A stretch of DNA of 64,000 bases from Streptomyces hygroscopicus (GCA_002021875.1 CP018627.1:6634001-6698000), one strand, 5' to 3'; counted from the first letter of the stretch, positions 28,393 to 37,389 are shown. A program made the numbers and translations. The notes: generated by a model not told the origin, from the letters alone.

Positions 28393-28773
28393 ATGAAGAA
28401 TTTTCTCGTCAAGACGATCGCGAACGCCGGTGCCCTCGGCGTCGCCATCTGGCTACTCAAGGACATCACGCTCACCGGTGACAACACCGGCCGCCAAGCG
28501 CTCACCCTCATTCTCGTCGCCCTGGTCTTCGGCGTGGTGAACGTGGTGGTCAAGCCGATCGTCAAGCTCCTGGCTTTTCCGTTGTTCATCCTGACCCTCG
28601 GGCTGATCACGCTGGTGATCAACGCCCTGATGCTGCTGTTGACCTCCTGGCTGGCCGGAAAGCTGGATCTGAGCTTCGACGTCGACGGCTTCGGCACCGC
28701 GGTGCTCGGTGGCCTGATCGTCTCCATAGTCGCGTGGGCCCTGCACGTCGTGCTGCCCGATGACAAGGACTGA
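28393..28773 (+). CDS. phage holin family (four-helix) membrane protein
   Basis: This 126-aa protein has four hydrophobic helices (about 8-22, 35-50, 56-85 and 100-122) and the GVVNVVVKPIVKLLAFP motif of the bacterial family annotated as phage holin family protein. Despite the name these are chromosomal membrane proteins without a proven lytic role. It lies 24 bp upstream of ptpA, so the two are likely co-transcribed. Confidence 0.85.
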   Translation: MKNFLVKTIANAGALGVAIWLLKDITLTGDNTGRQALTLILVALVFGVVNVVVKPIVKLLAFPLFILTLGLITLVINALMLLLTSWLAGKLDLSFDVDGFGTAVLGGLIVSIVAWALHVVLPDDKD

Positions 28774-28797
28774 CCCCGGCCGGGGATGATGAGAGGC

Positions 28798-29409
28798 ATG
28801 AGAGACCCGTCGCCCTACCGTGTCTGCTTTGTCTGCACCGGCAACATATGCCGCTCGCCGATGGCCGAATCCGTCTTCCGCGCCCACGCCGCGGAGGCCG
28901 GGCTGGACGGCCGTGTCGAGGTGGACAGCGCGGGCACCGGGCCCTGGCACGAGGGCGACGGGGCCGACCGCCGCGCCATCGACGTACTCACCGCCCACGG
29001 CTATGAGCAGGATCACATCGCGCGGCAGTTCCGGGCCGACTGGTTCGATCACCTCGATCTGGTGATCGCCCTGGACAGCGGCCATCTGCATGAGCTGCGC
29101 GCGCTCGCGCCGACCCCGCACGACGCCGCGAAGGTACGGCTGCTGCGGAGCTACGACCCGGAAGCGGACCAGAACGCGCTGGGCGGCCTCGATGTACCGG
29201 ACCCCTACTTCGGCGGGACGGACGACTTCGAGGAGTGCCTGGAGATGATCGAGGCCGCCGGCGGCGGGCTGCTGGACGCGGTCACCGAGGCCATCGACGC
29301 CGCGGGGAGCACCGCCGAGGAGACCCCGGAGAGGGCCGCCCAGAGCGCCGAGAGCAAGAAGAGCGCGTCGGCCGCCAATGGCCCCGACGCGGGGAAGGAG
29401 CCCGCATGA
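28798..29409 (+). CDS. ptpA: low-molecular-weight protein tyrosine phosphatase
   Basis: This 203-aa protein carries the P-loop VCTGNICRS (CX5R) near residue 12 and the catalytic Asp in VPDPYFGG near residue 135. It is homologous to S. coelicolor PtpA, which dephosphorylates phosphotyrosine proteins and affects antibiotic production. About 40 residues of Ala/Ser/Glu-rich tail are an extension beyond the usual fold. In-frame ATGs at 28786 and 28789 are alternatives and none has a strong ribosome site. Its stop overlaps the next start (ATGA). Confidence 0.92.
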   Translation: MRDPSPYRVCFVCTGNICRSPMAESVFRAHAAEAGLDGRVEVDSAGTGPWHEGDGADRRAIDVLTAHGYEQDHIARQFRADWFDHLDLVIALDSGHLHELRALAPTPHDAAKVRLLRSYDPEADQNALGGLDVPDPYFGGTDDFEECLEMIEAAGGGLLDAVTEAIDAAGSTAEETPERAAQSAESKKSASAANGPDAGKEPA

Positions 29410-30545
29410 CCGGCGATGGCACCCGCGCCGTACGGGCCGGGCTGCCCGAGGCCGAGGCGTACGAGCCGACGCTGCCGGGCCCGGTCTTCGCCGCCCACTA
29501 CCACCTCCCCGGCGACCCCGTCGGCCCCTACACCTACGGCCGGGACGGCAACCCCACCTGGTCCCTGCTGGAGCGGGCGATCAGCGAGCTGGAGTCACCG
29601 GGCACCGACGCCGAGACGGTCGTCTTCTCCTCCGGGATGGGCGCGATCTCGGCCGTGCTGCTGTCCCAGCTGCGCCAGGGCGACGCGGCCGTACTGCCGT
29701 CGGACGGCTATCAGCTCCTCCCGGCGCTGGTCGAGCGGCTGGAGGGCTACGGGGTCACGGTGCGCACCGCCCCGACCGGCGAGGACGCCCAGCTGGCCGC
29801 CCTGGACGACCGGACGAAGCTGCTGTGGCTGGAAACCCCGTCCAATCCCGGACTGGACGTCTGTGACATCCGCCGGCTCGCCGAGGCCGCGCACGCCCGG
29901 GGCACGCTGGTCGCCGTCGACAACACCCTCGCCACCCCGCTCGGCCAGCGCCCGCTGGAGCTCGGCGCGGACTTCGCCGTGGCAAGCGGCACCAAGGCGC
30001 TCACCGGCCACGGCGATGTCCTGCTCGGCTATGTGACCTGCCGCGATCCGCGGCTCGCCGCGGAGGTGCGGGCCTGGCGCAAGACGGTGGGCGCGATCCC
30101 CGGCCCCATGGAGGCATGGCTCGCCCACCGCTCCCTGGCCACCCTCCAGCTACGCGTCGACCGCCAGGCGGCGACCGCCCTGGCCCTCGCCGAGGCGCTG
30201 CGCGAGCGCCCCGAGATCACCGGGCTGCGCCACCCCGGTCTGCCGACCGATCCCGCCCACCGGCTCGCGGCCGGGCAGATGCGCGGCGGGCGCTTCGGCT
30301 GCGTGGTCTCCTTCACCCTGCCGGACAAGGAGTGCGCGGAGCGCTTCCTGGACGCGCTGCGGCTGGTGGACGACGCCACCAGCTTCGGCGGGGTGCGCTC
30401 CACGGCGGAGCGGCGCGGACGGTGGGGCGGCGACGCGGTGCCCGAGGGGTTCATCCGGTTCTCGGTGGGCGCGGAGGACCCGGACGATCTGATCGCCGAT
30501 GTACTGCGGGCGCTCGACGCGGCCGGCGCCGCGGCAGGTGGCTGA
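29406..30545 (+). CDS. cystathionine gamma-synthase / gamma-lyase family PLP enzyme
   Basis: This 379-aa Cys/Met-metabolism PLP enzyme is translationally coupled to ptpA through ATGA. It has YTYGRDGNPTW, FSSGMGAISAV, ETPSNPGLDVCDI, VDNTLATP and the PLP-lysine segment SGTKALTGHGD. Family members either make cystathionine from O-acyl-homoserine and cysteine or cleave it to cysteine; sequence alone does not separate the two. The near-C-terminal SFGGVRST is typical. Transcription probably ends at the hairpin at 30568. Confidence 0.9.
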   Translation: MTGDGTRAVRAGLPEAEAYEPTLPGPVFAAHYHLPGDPVGPYTYGRDGNPTWSLLERAISELESPGTDAETVVFSSGMGAISAVLLSQLRQGDAAVLPSDGYQLLPALVERLEGYGVTVRTAPTGEDAQLAALDDRTKLLWLETPSNPGLDVCDIRRLAEAAHARGTLVAVDNTLATPLGQRPLELGADFAVASGTKALTGHGDVLLGYVTCRDPRLAAEVRAWRKTVGAIPGPMEAWLAHRSLATLQLRVDRQAATALALAEALRERPEITGLRHPGLPTDPAHRLAAGQMRGGRFGCVVSFTLPDKECAERFLDALRLVDDATSFGGVRSTAERRGRWGGDAVPEGFIRFSVGAEDPDDLIADVLRALDAAGAAAGG

Positions 30546-30567
30546 AAGCGGGCGGGTAGGCCTGTGC

Positions 30568-30606
30568 GGGCGTCTCAAGCCTCCCCCCTCGTGGCTTGAG
30601 ACGCCC
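30568..30606 (+). terminator. terminator of the ptpA operon
   Basis: A perfect 14-bp stem, GGGCGTCTCAAGCC (30568-30581) with GGCTTGAGACGCCC (30593-30606) and an 11-nt loop, lies 23 nt after the cystathionine-enzyme stop codon. Confidence 0.88.
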
Positions 30607-30742
30607 CGGTTCTTCTCGTGGAGAACCGCTCGAACAAGGCTAGTTGACTCAGCGTCAGTGTCCAATCACAGTAGCGACATGGACCTATCGGCATATTTAT
30701 AGTTGGCATGCGTTCGGGGCGCGCCGAGGCGAGGGGAACCGC

Positions 30743-31642
30743 ATGGATCTGGCCCTCTTACGCACCTTTGTCGCGGTTCACCGCGCCGGGTCCTTCACTC
30801 GCGCCGCCGGGCTGCTCGGGCTCTCCCAGCCCGCCGTCACCGGCCAGATACGCACCCTGGAGCGGCAGCTCGGCCGCCCTCTGTTCCTCCGTACGGCGCG
30901 CGGCGTCGTCCCCACCACCGTCGGGGACGAACTCGCCCACAAGGCCGCGCCGCATCTCGACGCCCTCGTGGAGATCACCGAGGCGGGTCTCGACGACGAC
31001 CGCTCGGCGCTGCGCACCCTGCATCTCGCGGGCCTTCCCGAGTTCACCGCGCTGCGCGCCCTGCCCGCGCTGACCACCCTCGTCACCCAGGGACTGGCGG
31101 TGCGCTGCGCCTTCGGCAGCACCGAGGAACTGTTCGAGGGGCTCGGCGCGGGCCATCACGACCTGGTCATCACCACCGCCCGGCCGCGGGGCCGACTGCT
31201 GGCCGCCACCCCGCTGTGCGACGAGGAGCATGTGCTGGTCGCGGCCCCGCGCTGGGCGGCCCGGCTCGGCGGCCCCGCGGTGCTCCAGGTCAAGGGGGTA
31301 CGCGCGCTGGAGGCGCTGCCCGTCGTCGAGGTGCACGAGAGCCTGCCGCTGGTCACCCGCTACTGGTCGGCCGTCTTCGACACCCGGCCGGTCACCGCCG
31401 GCACGATCATCGCGCCCGATCTGCGCGCGGTGCTCGCCTGCGTCGCGGAGGGCGCCGGGCTCGGCGTCCTGCCGCGCTATCTGTGCATGGACGCGCTGGA
31501 CGCGGGGGAGGTGGTGGCGCTGCTCAACCCGCCGGTGCCGCCGCTGCGCACCTATTTCCTGGTGGTGCGGACGGGGGCGCTCGCGCTGCCGCATATCGCG
31601 CGGGCGCACGAATGGCTGTTGCGCGCGGCTGTCGACTGGTGA
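30743..31642 (+). CDS. LysR-family transcriptional regulator
   Basis: This 299-aa protein starts at ATG 30743, 6 nt after GAGGGG. A winged HTH (residues 1-60: LRTFVAVHRAGSFTRAAGLLGLSQPAVTGQIRTLE) is followed by the two-lobed LysR effector domain (about 90-295). The preceding 60 bp are unusually AT-rich (TATTTATAG) with a TTGACT at 30644, a plausible promoter and autoregulatory zone, but no clear T-N11-A box was settled. Targets are unknown; both flanking genes run in the same direction. Confidence 0.92.
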   Translation: MDLALLRTFVAVHRAGSFTRAAGLLGLSQPAVTGQIRTLERQLGRPLFLRTARGVVPTTVGDELAHKAAPHLDALVEITEAGLDDDRSALRTLHLAGLPEFTALRALPALTTLVTQGLAVRCAFGSTEELFEGLGAGHHDLVITTARPRGRLLAATPLCDEEHVLVAAPRWAARLGGPAVLQVKGVRALEALPVVEVHESLPLVTRYWSAVFDTRPVTAGTIIAPDLRAVLACVAEGAGLGVLPRYLCMDALDAGEVVALLNPPVPPLRTYFLVVRTGALALPHIARAHEWLLRAAVDW

Positions 31643-31684
31643 GTAAGTGGTTTCGCGGGGCCAAGGGTGCGGCAGATGTCCTGC

Positions 31685-32260
31685 ATGACCGAACGACCTG
31701 TGGTCAAACGCACCGCTCGCGCCATTCTCCTCGAGGGCGAGGCCGCGCCCCGGATGCTCCTGATCAAGCGCACCAAGCCCGGCCAGGCGCCGTACTGGAT
31801 CACTCCGGGCGGCGGGATGGAGCCCGAGGACGCGACCGTCGTCGAGGCCCTGCACCGCGAGGTGGACGAGGAGCTGGGGGCGAAGGTGACCGATGTGGTG
31901 CCCGCGTTCGTGGACACCGTCCCCCATCCCGATGAGGGCGCGGACGGCGCGGCGGGCGCCGAAGGCGCCCAGGGCTCTGGCGGCTCTGGCGGCTCTGGCG
32001 GCTCTGGCGGCTCTGGCGGCTCTGGCGGCTCTGGCGGAGTGAAGGTGCAGCACTTCTTCGTCTGCAGACTCGCCTCGATGGACCTCACCCGGCGGCACGG
32101 CCCGGAGGTGGACGAGCCGTGCGGGGAGTACGAGGTGGTGAGCGTCCCGTTCACCCGCGAGGGGATCGCCTCGGTCGGGGTGGTGCCGCCCTCGCTGCGG
32201 GCCTACCTCGACGCCAACATCGAGGGCGTGCTGGCCCTGCTCGCGGACGACCTCGGCTAG
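31685..32260 (+). CDS. Nudix hydrolase with a Gly-Ser insertion
   Basis: This 191-aa protein starts at ATG 31685. The Nudix box reads GGGMEPEDATVVEAL-H-REVDEELGA: the catalytic REXXEELG is intact and one residue is inserted before it, as in several actinobacterial members. The family hydrolyses nucleoside diphosphates linked to other groups; the substrate is unknown. Between residues about 96 and 118 there is a pure SGG repeat from seven 9-bp DNA units, expanding a surface loop before KVQHFFVC. It is convergent with the PPOX gene; the two stops lie within a shared hairpin. Confidence 0.88.
   Translation: MTERPVVKRTARAILLEGEAAPRMLLIKRTKPGQAPYWITPGGGMEPEDATVVEALHREVDEELGAKVTDVVPAFVDTVPHPDEGADGAAGAEGAQGSGGSGGSGGSGGSGGSGGSGGVKVQHFFVCRLASMDLTRRHGPEVDEPCGEYEVVSVPFTREGIASVGVVPPSLRAYLDANIEGVLALLADDLG
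31973..32037. repeat. 9-bp perfect microsatellite encoding Gly-Gly-Ser
   Basis: Seven uninterrupted copies of GGCTCTGGC in frame within the Nudix gene. The lack of sequence divergence suggests recent expansion and potential length variation. Confidence 0.95.
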
Positions 32261-32296
32261 GGTCTGCCGGGCGGGTCTTCGCGGGGCAGGACCTAG
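32257..32296. terminator. possible bidirectional terminator overlapping both stop codons
   Basis: CTAGGGTCTGCC (32257-32268) can pair with GGCAGGACCTAG (32285-32296) with one mismatch and one wobble. The arms contain the stop codons of the convergent Nudix and PPOX genes. Confidence 0.5.
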
Positions 32297-34032
32297 CGGA
32301 ACCAGCCGCCGAACGGCTGCTGGGTCTTCCGGGCCGCCCGCTGACGTGCCTCGGCCAGCACCCGCTCGGCCTCCTCACGCCAGGTCTCGGGCCCCGCGTC
32401 GGGGCGGACCTCCGGCCGGATGGCCGGGCTGAGATCGGCGCGCGCCACCGAGGGCTGCGGCGTTTGCCCAGCCGAGTCAGCCGGTTCGGCCTGTGCCGCC
32501 GGTGGGGTCTGGGGGTCCGGGACGGCTGAGGCGCCTGAGACGGCTGAGGTCTGAGCGTCCGAGTCTGCGGGGGCGGCCGGGGTCTGCGGGCCCGGGTCGG
32601 CCGGAACGGTCCGGCCGGGAAGGTCCACCGGCCGCAGGGCGGGTGGGGCGGCCGGGGCCCGCGAGGCCGAGACGGCCTGGGCGGCCTCGCCAGGAAGGTC
32701 CACCGGCCGCGACGCCGGTGGAGCGGCCGGGACGGGCGGTACGGCCAGGGCGGGGCTCGGGGCGGCCGGAGCCGCCTGGGCCTGGGAGCCCGAGACCACT
32801 GGGACCGCCGGGGTCTGAGGGTCCTGGCCCACCGGGACCGCCGGGGTCTGAGGGTCCGAGACCGCCGGGGCTGCCGGGATCTGGGGACCCAGAGCGGCCG
32901 AGACTGCCGGAGGGGCGGTTGGGGCCTGAAGGTCCGGGGCAGCGGGGACGGTTGAGATCTGAGGGCCCGAGACCGCCCGGGTGGCCAGGGCCTGAGGACC
33001 TGGGACCACCGGCGCTGCCGGGGTCCGAGAGCCCGAGACGACCGGCGTGGCCAGGGGCCGAGCGCCCGGAACCACCGGGGCGTACGGGACAGGCGGGGCC
33101 TGAAGGCCCGGGACGCCCGGGGCCGCCGGGGTGACCGGGGTCTGAGGGCCCGAGACGGCTGCCATGGCCAGAGTCTCCGTACCCGGGACCACCGGGGCGT
33201 ACGGAACAGGCGGGGCCGGCAGCACCCGGACCGCCGGGGCCACCGGGGCGGGCCGGCCGGGCAGCTCCGCCGGTCGCGGGGTCGGTGGGGTCGTGGGGGC
33301 GGTGGTGGGCGGGGCGGGCGGGTTCCTGCGGCCGTCGCGCGCCTCGGCGGCGGCGCCGAAGAAGTCGCCGCCCTTCCGCTTGACGTCGTCCGTCCCCCAG
33401 TCCCGCTCCCGGTCGTGCTCGAGGGCCTGGTCACCGGAGGGGCCGTGGTGCCGGTTGTCGCCGCCGCCGGTGCGTCGCTGCGCCGGGACCTTCTGGAGGT
33501 GCGGGATGTGCTTGGCGCAGTGGATATACGCCTCCTCGATGGTCACCTCGACCCACACCACCGCGCGCCGCCCCCGTACCGGGTCCACCGGCAGGCCGGG
33601 GTGCGCCTCGCGCATCGCAGCGTCCTCCACCACCCGGGCCCGGCCGTTCACGTGCAGCCCGATCCGGTCCCGGAAGAAGTCGACCATGAGAATGCCGACG
33701 TGGGGGTTCTCCTGGATATTGCCGAGGCTGGCCAGGACGCCGTTCCCCCGGTATTCGGGATAGGCCAGCGTGCGCGCGTCGAGTACCCGCAGAAAGCCGG
33801 GCGGACCGGCACGGAAGGTGTTGTCACATTCCCCGTGCCCGTCGGAGGTGGCCAGGAAGAACATTTCCTGGCGGTCGATGAACTCCCGCATCCGGACGTT
33901 GAGGTGGTCCAGCACCTGTTCGTCGTAGAAGCGGTCGGCGCGGTCCACCGTGTCCAGTCGCCGCTGCAGAAGGTGTTCGCCGTCGCTCCCCGGACGCCAC
34001 GCGCGATCGTCGAGGTGCTCCGCACTGTCCAC
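32293..34032 (-). CDS. pyridoxamine 5'-phosphate oxidase-fold protein with a long disordered tail
   Basis: This 579-aa protein starts at GTG 34032. Residues 1 to about 190 form a PPOX split-barrel flavin-binding domain (FIDRQEMFFLATSD, GPPGFLRVLD, YRGNGVLASLGNI, VGILMVDFF, HVNGRARVV). From about 230 on the chain is almost entirely Pro/Ala/Val with imperfect 15-30-residue repeats such as PPVPYAPVVPG, ending in a short charged helix (ETWREEAERVLAEARQR). Flavin- or F420-linked reductase or haem-degrading functions are known in the fold; none can be assigned. It follows the flavohaemoprotein gene by about 90 bp on the same strand, so a shared electron-transfer role is possible. Confidence 0.8.
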   Translation of the reverse strand: MDSAEHLDDRAWRPGSDGEHLLQRRLDTVDRADRFYDEQVLDHLNVRMREFIDRQEMFFLATSDGHGECDNTFRAGPPGFLRVLDARTLAYPEYRGNGVLASLGNIQENPHVGILMVDFFRDRIGLHVNGRARVVEDAAMREAHPGLPVDPVRGRRAVVWVEVTIEEAYIHCAKHIPHLQKVPAQRRTGGGDNRHHGPSGDQALEHDRERDWGTDDVKRKGGDFFGAAAEARDGRRNPPAPPTTAPTTPPTPRPAELPGRPAPVAPAVRVLPAPPVPYAPVVPGTETLAMAAVSGPQTPVTPAAPGVPGLQAPPVPYAPVVPGARPLATPVVSGSRTPAAPVVPGPQALATRAVSGPQISTVPAAPDLQAPTAPPAVSAALGPQIPAAPAVSDPQTPAVPVGQDPQTPAVPVVSGSQAQAAPAAPSPALAVPPVPAAPPASRPVDLPGEAAQAVSASRAPAAPPALRPVDLPGRTVPADPGPQTPAAPADSDAQTSAVSGASAVPDPQTPPAAQAEPADSAGQTPQPSVARADLSPAIRPEVRPDAGPETWREEAERVLAEARQRAARKTQQPFGGWFR

Positions 34033-34120
34033 GGTTCTCGTCCCCGTCCTACTGATTCGCCGTCCGGAATCGCCGGAATGCCTGCCTCATGTCGGTGTTT
34101 CGCCGTCTGCCGTCCGCGTC

Positions 34121-35695
34121 CTATTCCGCGGCGGCGGCGAGCTCCTCGATGGAGTCGTGCCGGATGCGGTGGGACGGAATGCCGATGCCCACCAGGGCGT
34201 CGACACCGCTGCGGATCATCCCGGGCGGCCCGGAGAGATACGCGTCGAACGCGTTCCACGGGCCGTACTGCCGCACGGCGTCTGGCAGCCGGCCGCTGAG
34301 GCCGTTGGTCGGGCCGTCGGAGACGACGGGGCGGACCGCGAGCCACGGATGCCTCTGCGCCAGCCGCAGCATGGTGTCGATGTCGTACAGGTCGTGATCA
34401 TTGCGGGCGCCGTAGAAGACCTCGACCGGACGGTGGCGGCCGTAGTCGGCGACGTCCTCGACCAGTGCCTTGATCGGCGCGATACCGGTGCCGCCGCCCA
34501 GGCAGAGCAGCCCGTTGTCGCTGGAGTGGTCGACCGTCATGGACCCGGCGGGGGGCCCGAGACGGATCACATCGCCGGGGCGGGCCCGGTGCACCAGCGC
34601 GGAGGACACCCATCCGGCCGGGATGGCCTTCACGTGGAAGGAGAGCAGCCCGTCGGAGCGCGGCGCCGAGGCGAACGAATAGTGCCGCCACACCCGCGGC
34701 CACCAGGGCGTTTCCACCGAGGTGTACTGGCCCGCCAGAAAGGGGTACGGCTGATCCGGGCGGACGGTGATCACGGCGATGTCGTGGGTGCGCGGCTCAT
34801 GCCCGACCACCTCGGCCTGCCACCACGCGGGGGCGCGCAGCTCGTCCTCGGCCGCCGCGTCGATCATGATCTGGGAGATCGCGGTGTAGGCACGCACCCA
34901 GGCGGCCTCGGCCTCGTCGGTCCAGGTGGTGACCGCGTAGCGGGTGAGCGCGCCGATCAGGCATTCACCGACGGCGGGGTAGTGCTCGGGCTGGGTGCCG
35001 TACTTACGGTGGCCGCGGCCGAGCCGGGAGAGGAAGTCGGTGAGGATGTCGGGGTCGTCGACGAGCCGGGCGGCGGTGAGTATCGCCTTGAACAGCCGGT
35101 CGCGCTGGGCGTCCATGGCGGCGGGGAAGAGCGGCCGCAGCTCGGGGTGCTGGACGAAGAGCAGCGCGTAGAAATACGAGGTGACCTTGTCGCTGACGGG
35201 CTGTACCTCGGCCATCGTGCGGCGCAGCAGGATCGCGTCGGGCGAGGCGGTCTCGGGGATGGCGAACGGCGAGTCGGGGCCGGGCCGGACGTCCTGTGGA
35301 GCCGGGGCCGCCTCGTCGGGACGCTGATGCTCCTCGCGCCCGGGGGCCGCGGGGCCGGGGGCCGCGGGGCCGGGGGCCCTGCGCTCGTCCACCCGGCGGT
35401 CATCCACCCGGCGGTCATCCACCCGACGCTCGTCCACCCGGCGGTCGCCCGCTCGCGGACCGGACGCCCCCGGACCGGGCGCGGGGGGCGGCTCCACGGG
35501 CGTACGGCGGTCGGCTCCGGTGCCGACCGGCCGTATCGGATTCACCGGGCGGCTGGGCGCACGCTCATCGCCCTGCCGGTCCGGGGACCCCTGCTCCTCG
35601 GCCGGTCGCCTGCTCGGGGTGAACCAGCCCCAGTCGCCACTGTTTCCGCCGGAGCCGTCGCTGCCGGCCGACGATGTGGTGGTCGGAGCGTCCAT
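34121..35695 (-). CDS. globin-ferredoxin reductase (flavohaemoprotein-like)
   Basis: This 524-aa protein has residues 1 to about 145 disordered and charged, including four RRVDE/RRVDD repeats. A globin domain follows (about 150-285: SYFYALLF with the B10 Tyr, LGRGHRKYG with the proximal His, HYPAVGECLIGAL), then an FAD domain (RHYSFASAP, GPPAGSMTV) and an NAD domain (LCLGGGTGIAPIKAL, VEVFYGARN). Flavohaemoproteins oxidise NO to nitrate with NADPH. The long N-terminal extension is not part of the classical Hmp family. The gene probably forms a unit with the downstream PPOX gene. Confidence 0.87.
   Translation of the reverse strand: MDAPTTTSSAGSDGSGGNSGDWGWFTPSRRPAEEQGSPDRQGDERAPSRPVNPIRPVGTGADRRTPVEPPPAPGPGASGPRAGDRRVDERRVDDRRVDDRRVDERRAPGPAAPGPAAPGREEHQRPDEAAPAPQDVRPGPDSPFAIPETASPDAILLRRTMAEVQPVSDKVTSYFYALLFVQHPELRPLFPAAMDAQRDRLFKAILTAARLVDDPDILTDFLSRLGRGHRKYGTQPEHYPAVGECLIGALTRYAVTTWTDEAEAAWVRAYTAISQIMIDAAAEDELRAPAWWQAEVVGHEPRTHDIAVITVRPDQPYPFLAGQYTSVETPWWPRVWRHYSFASAPRSDGLLSFHVKAIPAGWVSSALVHRARPGDVIRLGPPAGSMTVDHSSDNGLLCLGGGTGIAPIKALVEDVADYGRHRPVEVFYGARNDHDLYDIDTMLRLAQRHPWLAVRPVVSDGPTNGLSGRLPDAVRQYGPWNAFDAYLSGPPGMIRSGVDALVGIGIPSHRIRHDSIEELAAAAE
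35382..35441. repeat. 15-bp in-frame repeat in the globin N-terminal extension
   Basis: Four adjacent 15-bp units of the type CGGTCATCCACCCGG encode RRVDE/RRVDD pentapeptides in the disordered leader of the flavohaemoprotein. Confidence 0.9.
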
Positions 35696-36046
35696 GGTTG
35701 CCTCGCCTCGAACATCTTTCTGTCGGTCTTCGCACTTCCGCTGCCGGAATGTGCCCGCAATTCCCCGTCCTGGTGCCCTGGTTCAAGCGAGAATGGTCGT
35801 ACCGACCCTCTCCGTGACTCTCTTCCGGGCAGCATGCCACGCTCGTTCCCCGCCCCGGGCACATAGCCCGAAGTCCGGGAAACGGGGGCCGCGTTCCCGT
35901 TATGCTGGTTGGCCCGGGATGCCCGTTCTGACCCCGTTACAGCACGCCGCACGGAACCGGACTCGACCCTACCGGCCCCGGATGAATTCACAAGCCCCAA
36001 GTACACCGCACTCGTTACACCCGCCAACTCGTGTAATTACCGATAG
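35696..36046. other. 350-bp intergenic region upstream of the flavohaemoprotein gene
   Basis: No gene is seen. It should hold the flavohaemoprotein promoter. The 35990-36060 part is AT-rich for this genome and contains the inverted repeat TTACAC (36015-36020) / GTGTAA (36031-36036), close to the 3' end of the HAD gene. No recognisable NsrR or Rex site was found. Confidence 0.4.
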
Positions 36047-36679
36047 TTACGTGCGGTTACCCATCAATTCGTAAGCCTCTCGGAGATCACGACCGGCATA
36101 GGCGTGGGATGCGATTTCGCTCACATGGTGGTCGGCGTTCACGGCGACCGAGACCGGCACCACCGTGAACAGCTCCGCATCCGAGAGTGAGTCCCCGTAG
36201 GCCACGCAGTGATCCCTGGTCAACCCGAACTTCGCACAGAGTTCATCGGCGATCCGGACCTTCGCGGCCGGGGTCAGAATCCCCGCCGGATCCACCGGCT
36301 CCCGGAACGGCACGGCGGGCCAGGCCGATCCGTAGGTGGCGTCCGCGCCCCACTCCAGCAGCCGCGACACGAAGAAGCCCGGCGAGAGCGAAATCACCGC
36401 ACAGCGCTCGCCCCGCGCCCGGATGTCCGCCCACACCTCACGGATCCCCGCCAGCCACGGCGCCCCTTCGAACGCCGCCGCCACATGCTCCTCCGTCAGC
36501 TCCTCCCACAGCGCGCAGGCCCGCTCCGCGAACTGGGCCGTCGTCATCTCCCCGCCCGCGAAGCCCCGCTCCAGCGCGGCGATCTCCCGCTCCAGACCGA
36601 GCTGCCGGGAGATCTCGATCGCGGCGGCGGAGCCGTGGATGAGTGTGCCGTCCAGATCGAACAGATGCAGTCTGGTCAT
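36047..36679 (-). CDS. HAD-family phosphatase (SerB-like)
   Basis: This 210-aa protein starts at ATG 36679 and reads MTRLHLFDLDGTLIHGSAA with the HAD nucleophile Asp. Then come a helical cap, VISLSPGFF (motif II Ser), AKVRIADEL (motif III Lys) and YGDSLSDAEL (motif IV). The pattern resembles phosphoserine-phosphatase-type IB enzymes acting on small phosphomonoesters. It stands alone on the minus strand, divergent from the following membrane protein. Confidence 0.88.
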   Translation of the reverse strand: MTRLHLFDLDGTLIHGSAAAIEISRQLGLEREIAALERGFAGGEMTTAQFAERACALWEELTEEHVAAAFEGAPWLAGIREVWADIRARGERCAVISLSPGFFVSRLLEWGADATYGSAWPAVPFREPVDPAGILTPAAKVRIADELCAKFGLTRDHCVAYGDSLSDAELFTVVPVSVAVNADHHVSEIASHAYAGRDLREAYELMGNRT

Positions 36680-36882
36680 ATCAGCCGAGCGTAGAGGCAA
36701 CCCTCCGGGCCCCGCCGCCCCGGTCCTGCCCTCCCTGCCGACGGCCCGGGCCCCGCCGCCGCCGCGGTCCTGCCCTGCTCTGGCCGGCACCGCCGTCACG
36801 GCCCGCGCCCGCCGCCGGGAGTACGTGTGGATACTCCTGCCGTCAGACGCCGCGGGGGCCGCGGCGCCGCCACGGTGGGGGC

Positions 36883-37389
36883 ATGCAGCAGCTCACCCGC
36901 CCCGTCCGCCGGGGCCTCGTCGTCGTGCATGTCGTCGTCTCCGTCGGATGGCTCGGACTGACCCTCGGGATGCTGGCCCTGGGGATCACCGGGGCCGTGG
37001 CCGACTCGGCCGAAGAGGCCGGGGCGGTGTACCGGTCCATGAATGTGCTGGGCGACTGGCTGCTGATTCCGATCAGCCTGCTGTCGCTGGCCAGCGGGAT
37101 CGTGCTGTCGCTGGGGACGCCGTGGGGGCTGGCGCGCCACCGGTGGGTGTACGTGAAGTTCTGGCTGACGCTGCTCACCACCGCCGCCACGGCGTTCGCC
37201 CTGCGCGCCAGCATCAACGCCGCGATGGCCGATGTGGTGGCGGGCCAGGCGGTCGGGGCGACCACGGATCTGGTCGTGGCGCCGTCGGTCAGCCTGAGCG
37301 TCTATACCTTTCTCACCGCGATCTCGGTGATCAAGCCCTGGGGGCTGACCGCCCGGGGGCGTCGGCTGCGGGCGACAAAGCGCCGATAA
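36883..37389 (+). CDS. small four-helix membrane protein (DUF2269-like)
   Basis: This 168-aa protein starts at ATG 36883 after GGTGGGGGC. It has four membrane segments (about 12-38, 58-78, 90-110 and 128-148) with VVVHVVVSVGWLG, LLSLASGIVLSLGTPWGL and HRWVYVKFWLTL, in the style of DUF2269-type integral membrane proteins. The function is unknown. It ends 67 bp before a MarR gene on the same strand, so the two may be linked. Confidence 0.75.
   Translation: MQQLTRPVRRGLVVVHVVVSVGWLGLTLGMLALGITGAVADSAEEAGAVYRSMNVLGDWLLIPISLLSLASGIVLSLGTPWGLARHRWVYVKFWLTLLTTAATAFALRASINAAMADVVAGQAVGATTDLVVAPSVSLSVYTFLTAISVIKPWGLTARGRRLRATKRR

Noticed and set aside
28393..28773. Prophage lysis cassette suggested by the holin-family protein
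   Set aside because: No endolysin or other phage gene is adjacent; this protein family is common in bacterial chromosomes next to ptpA.
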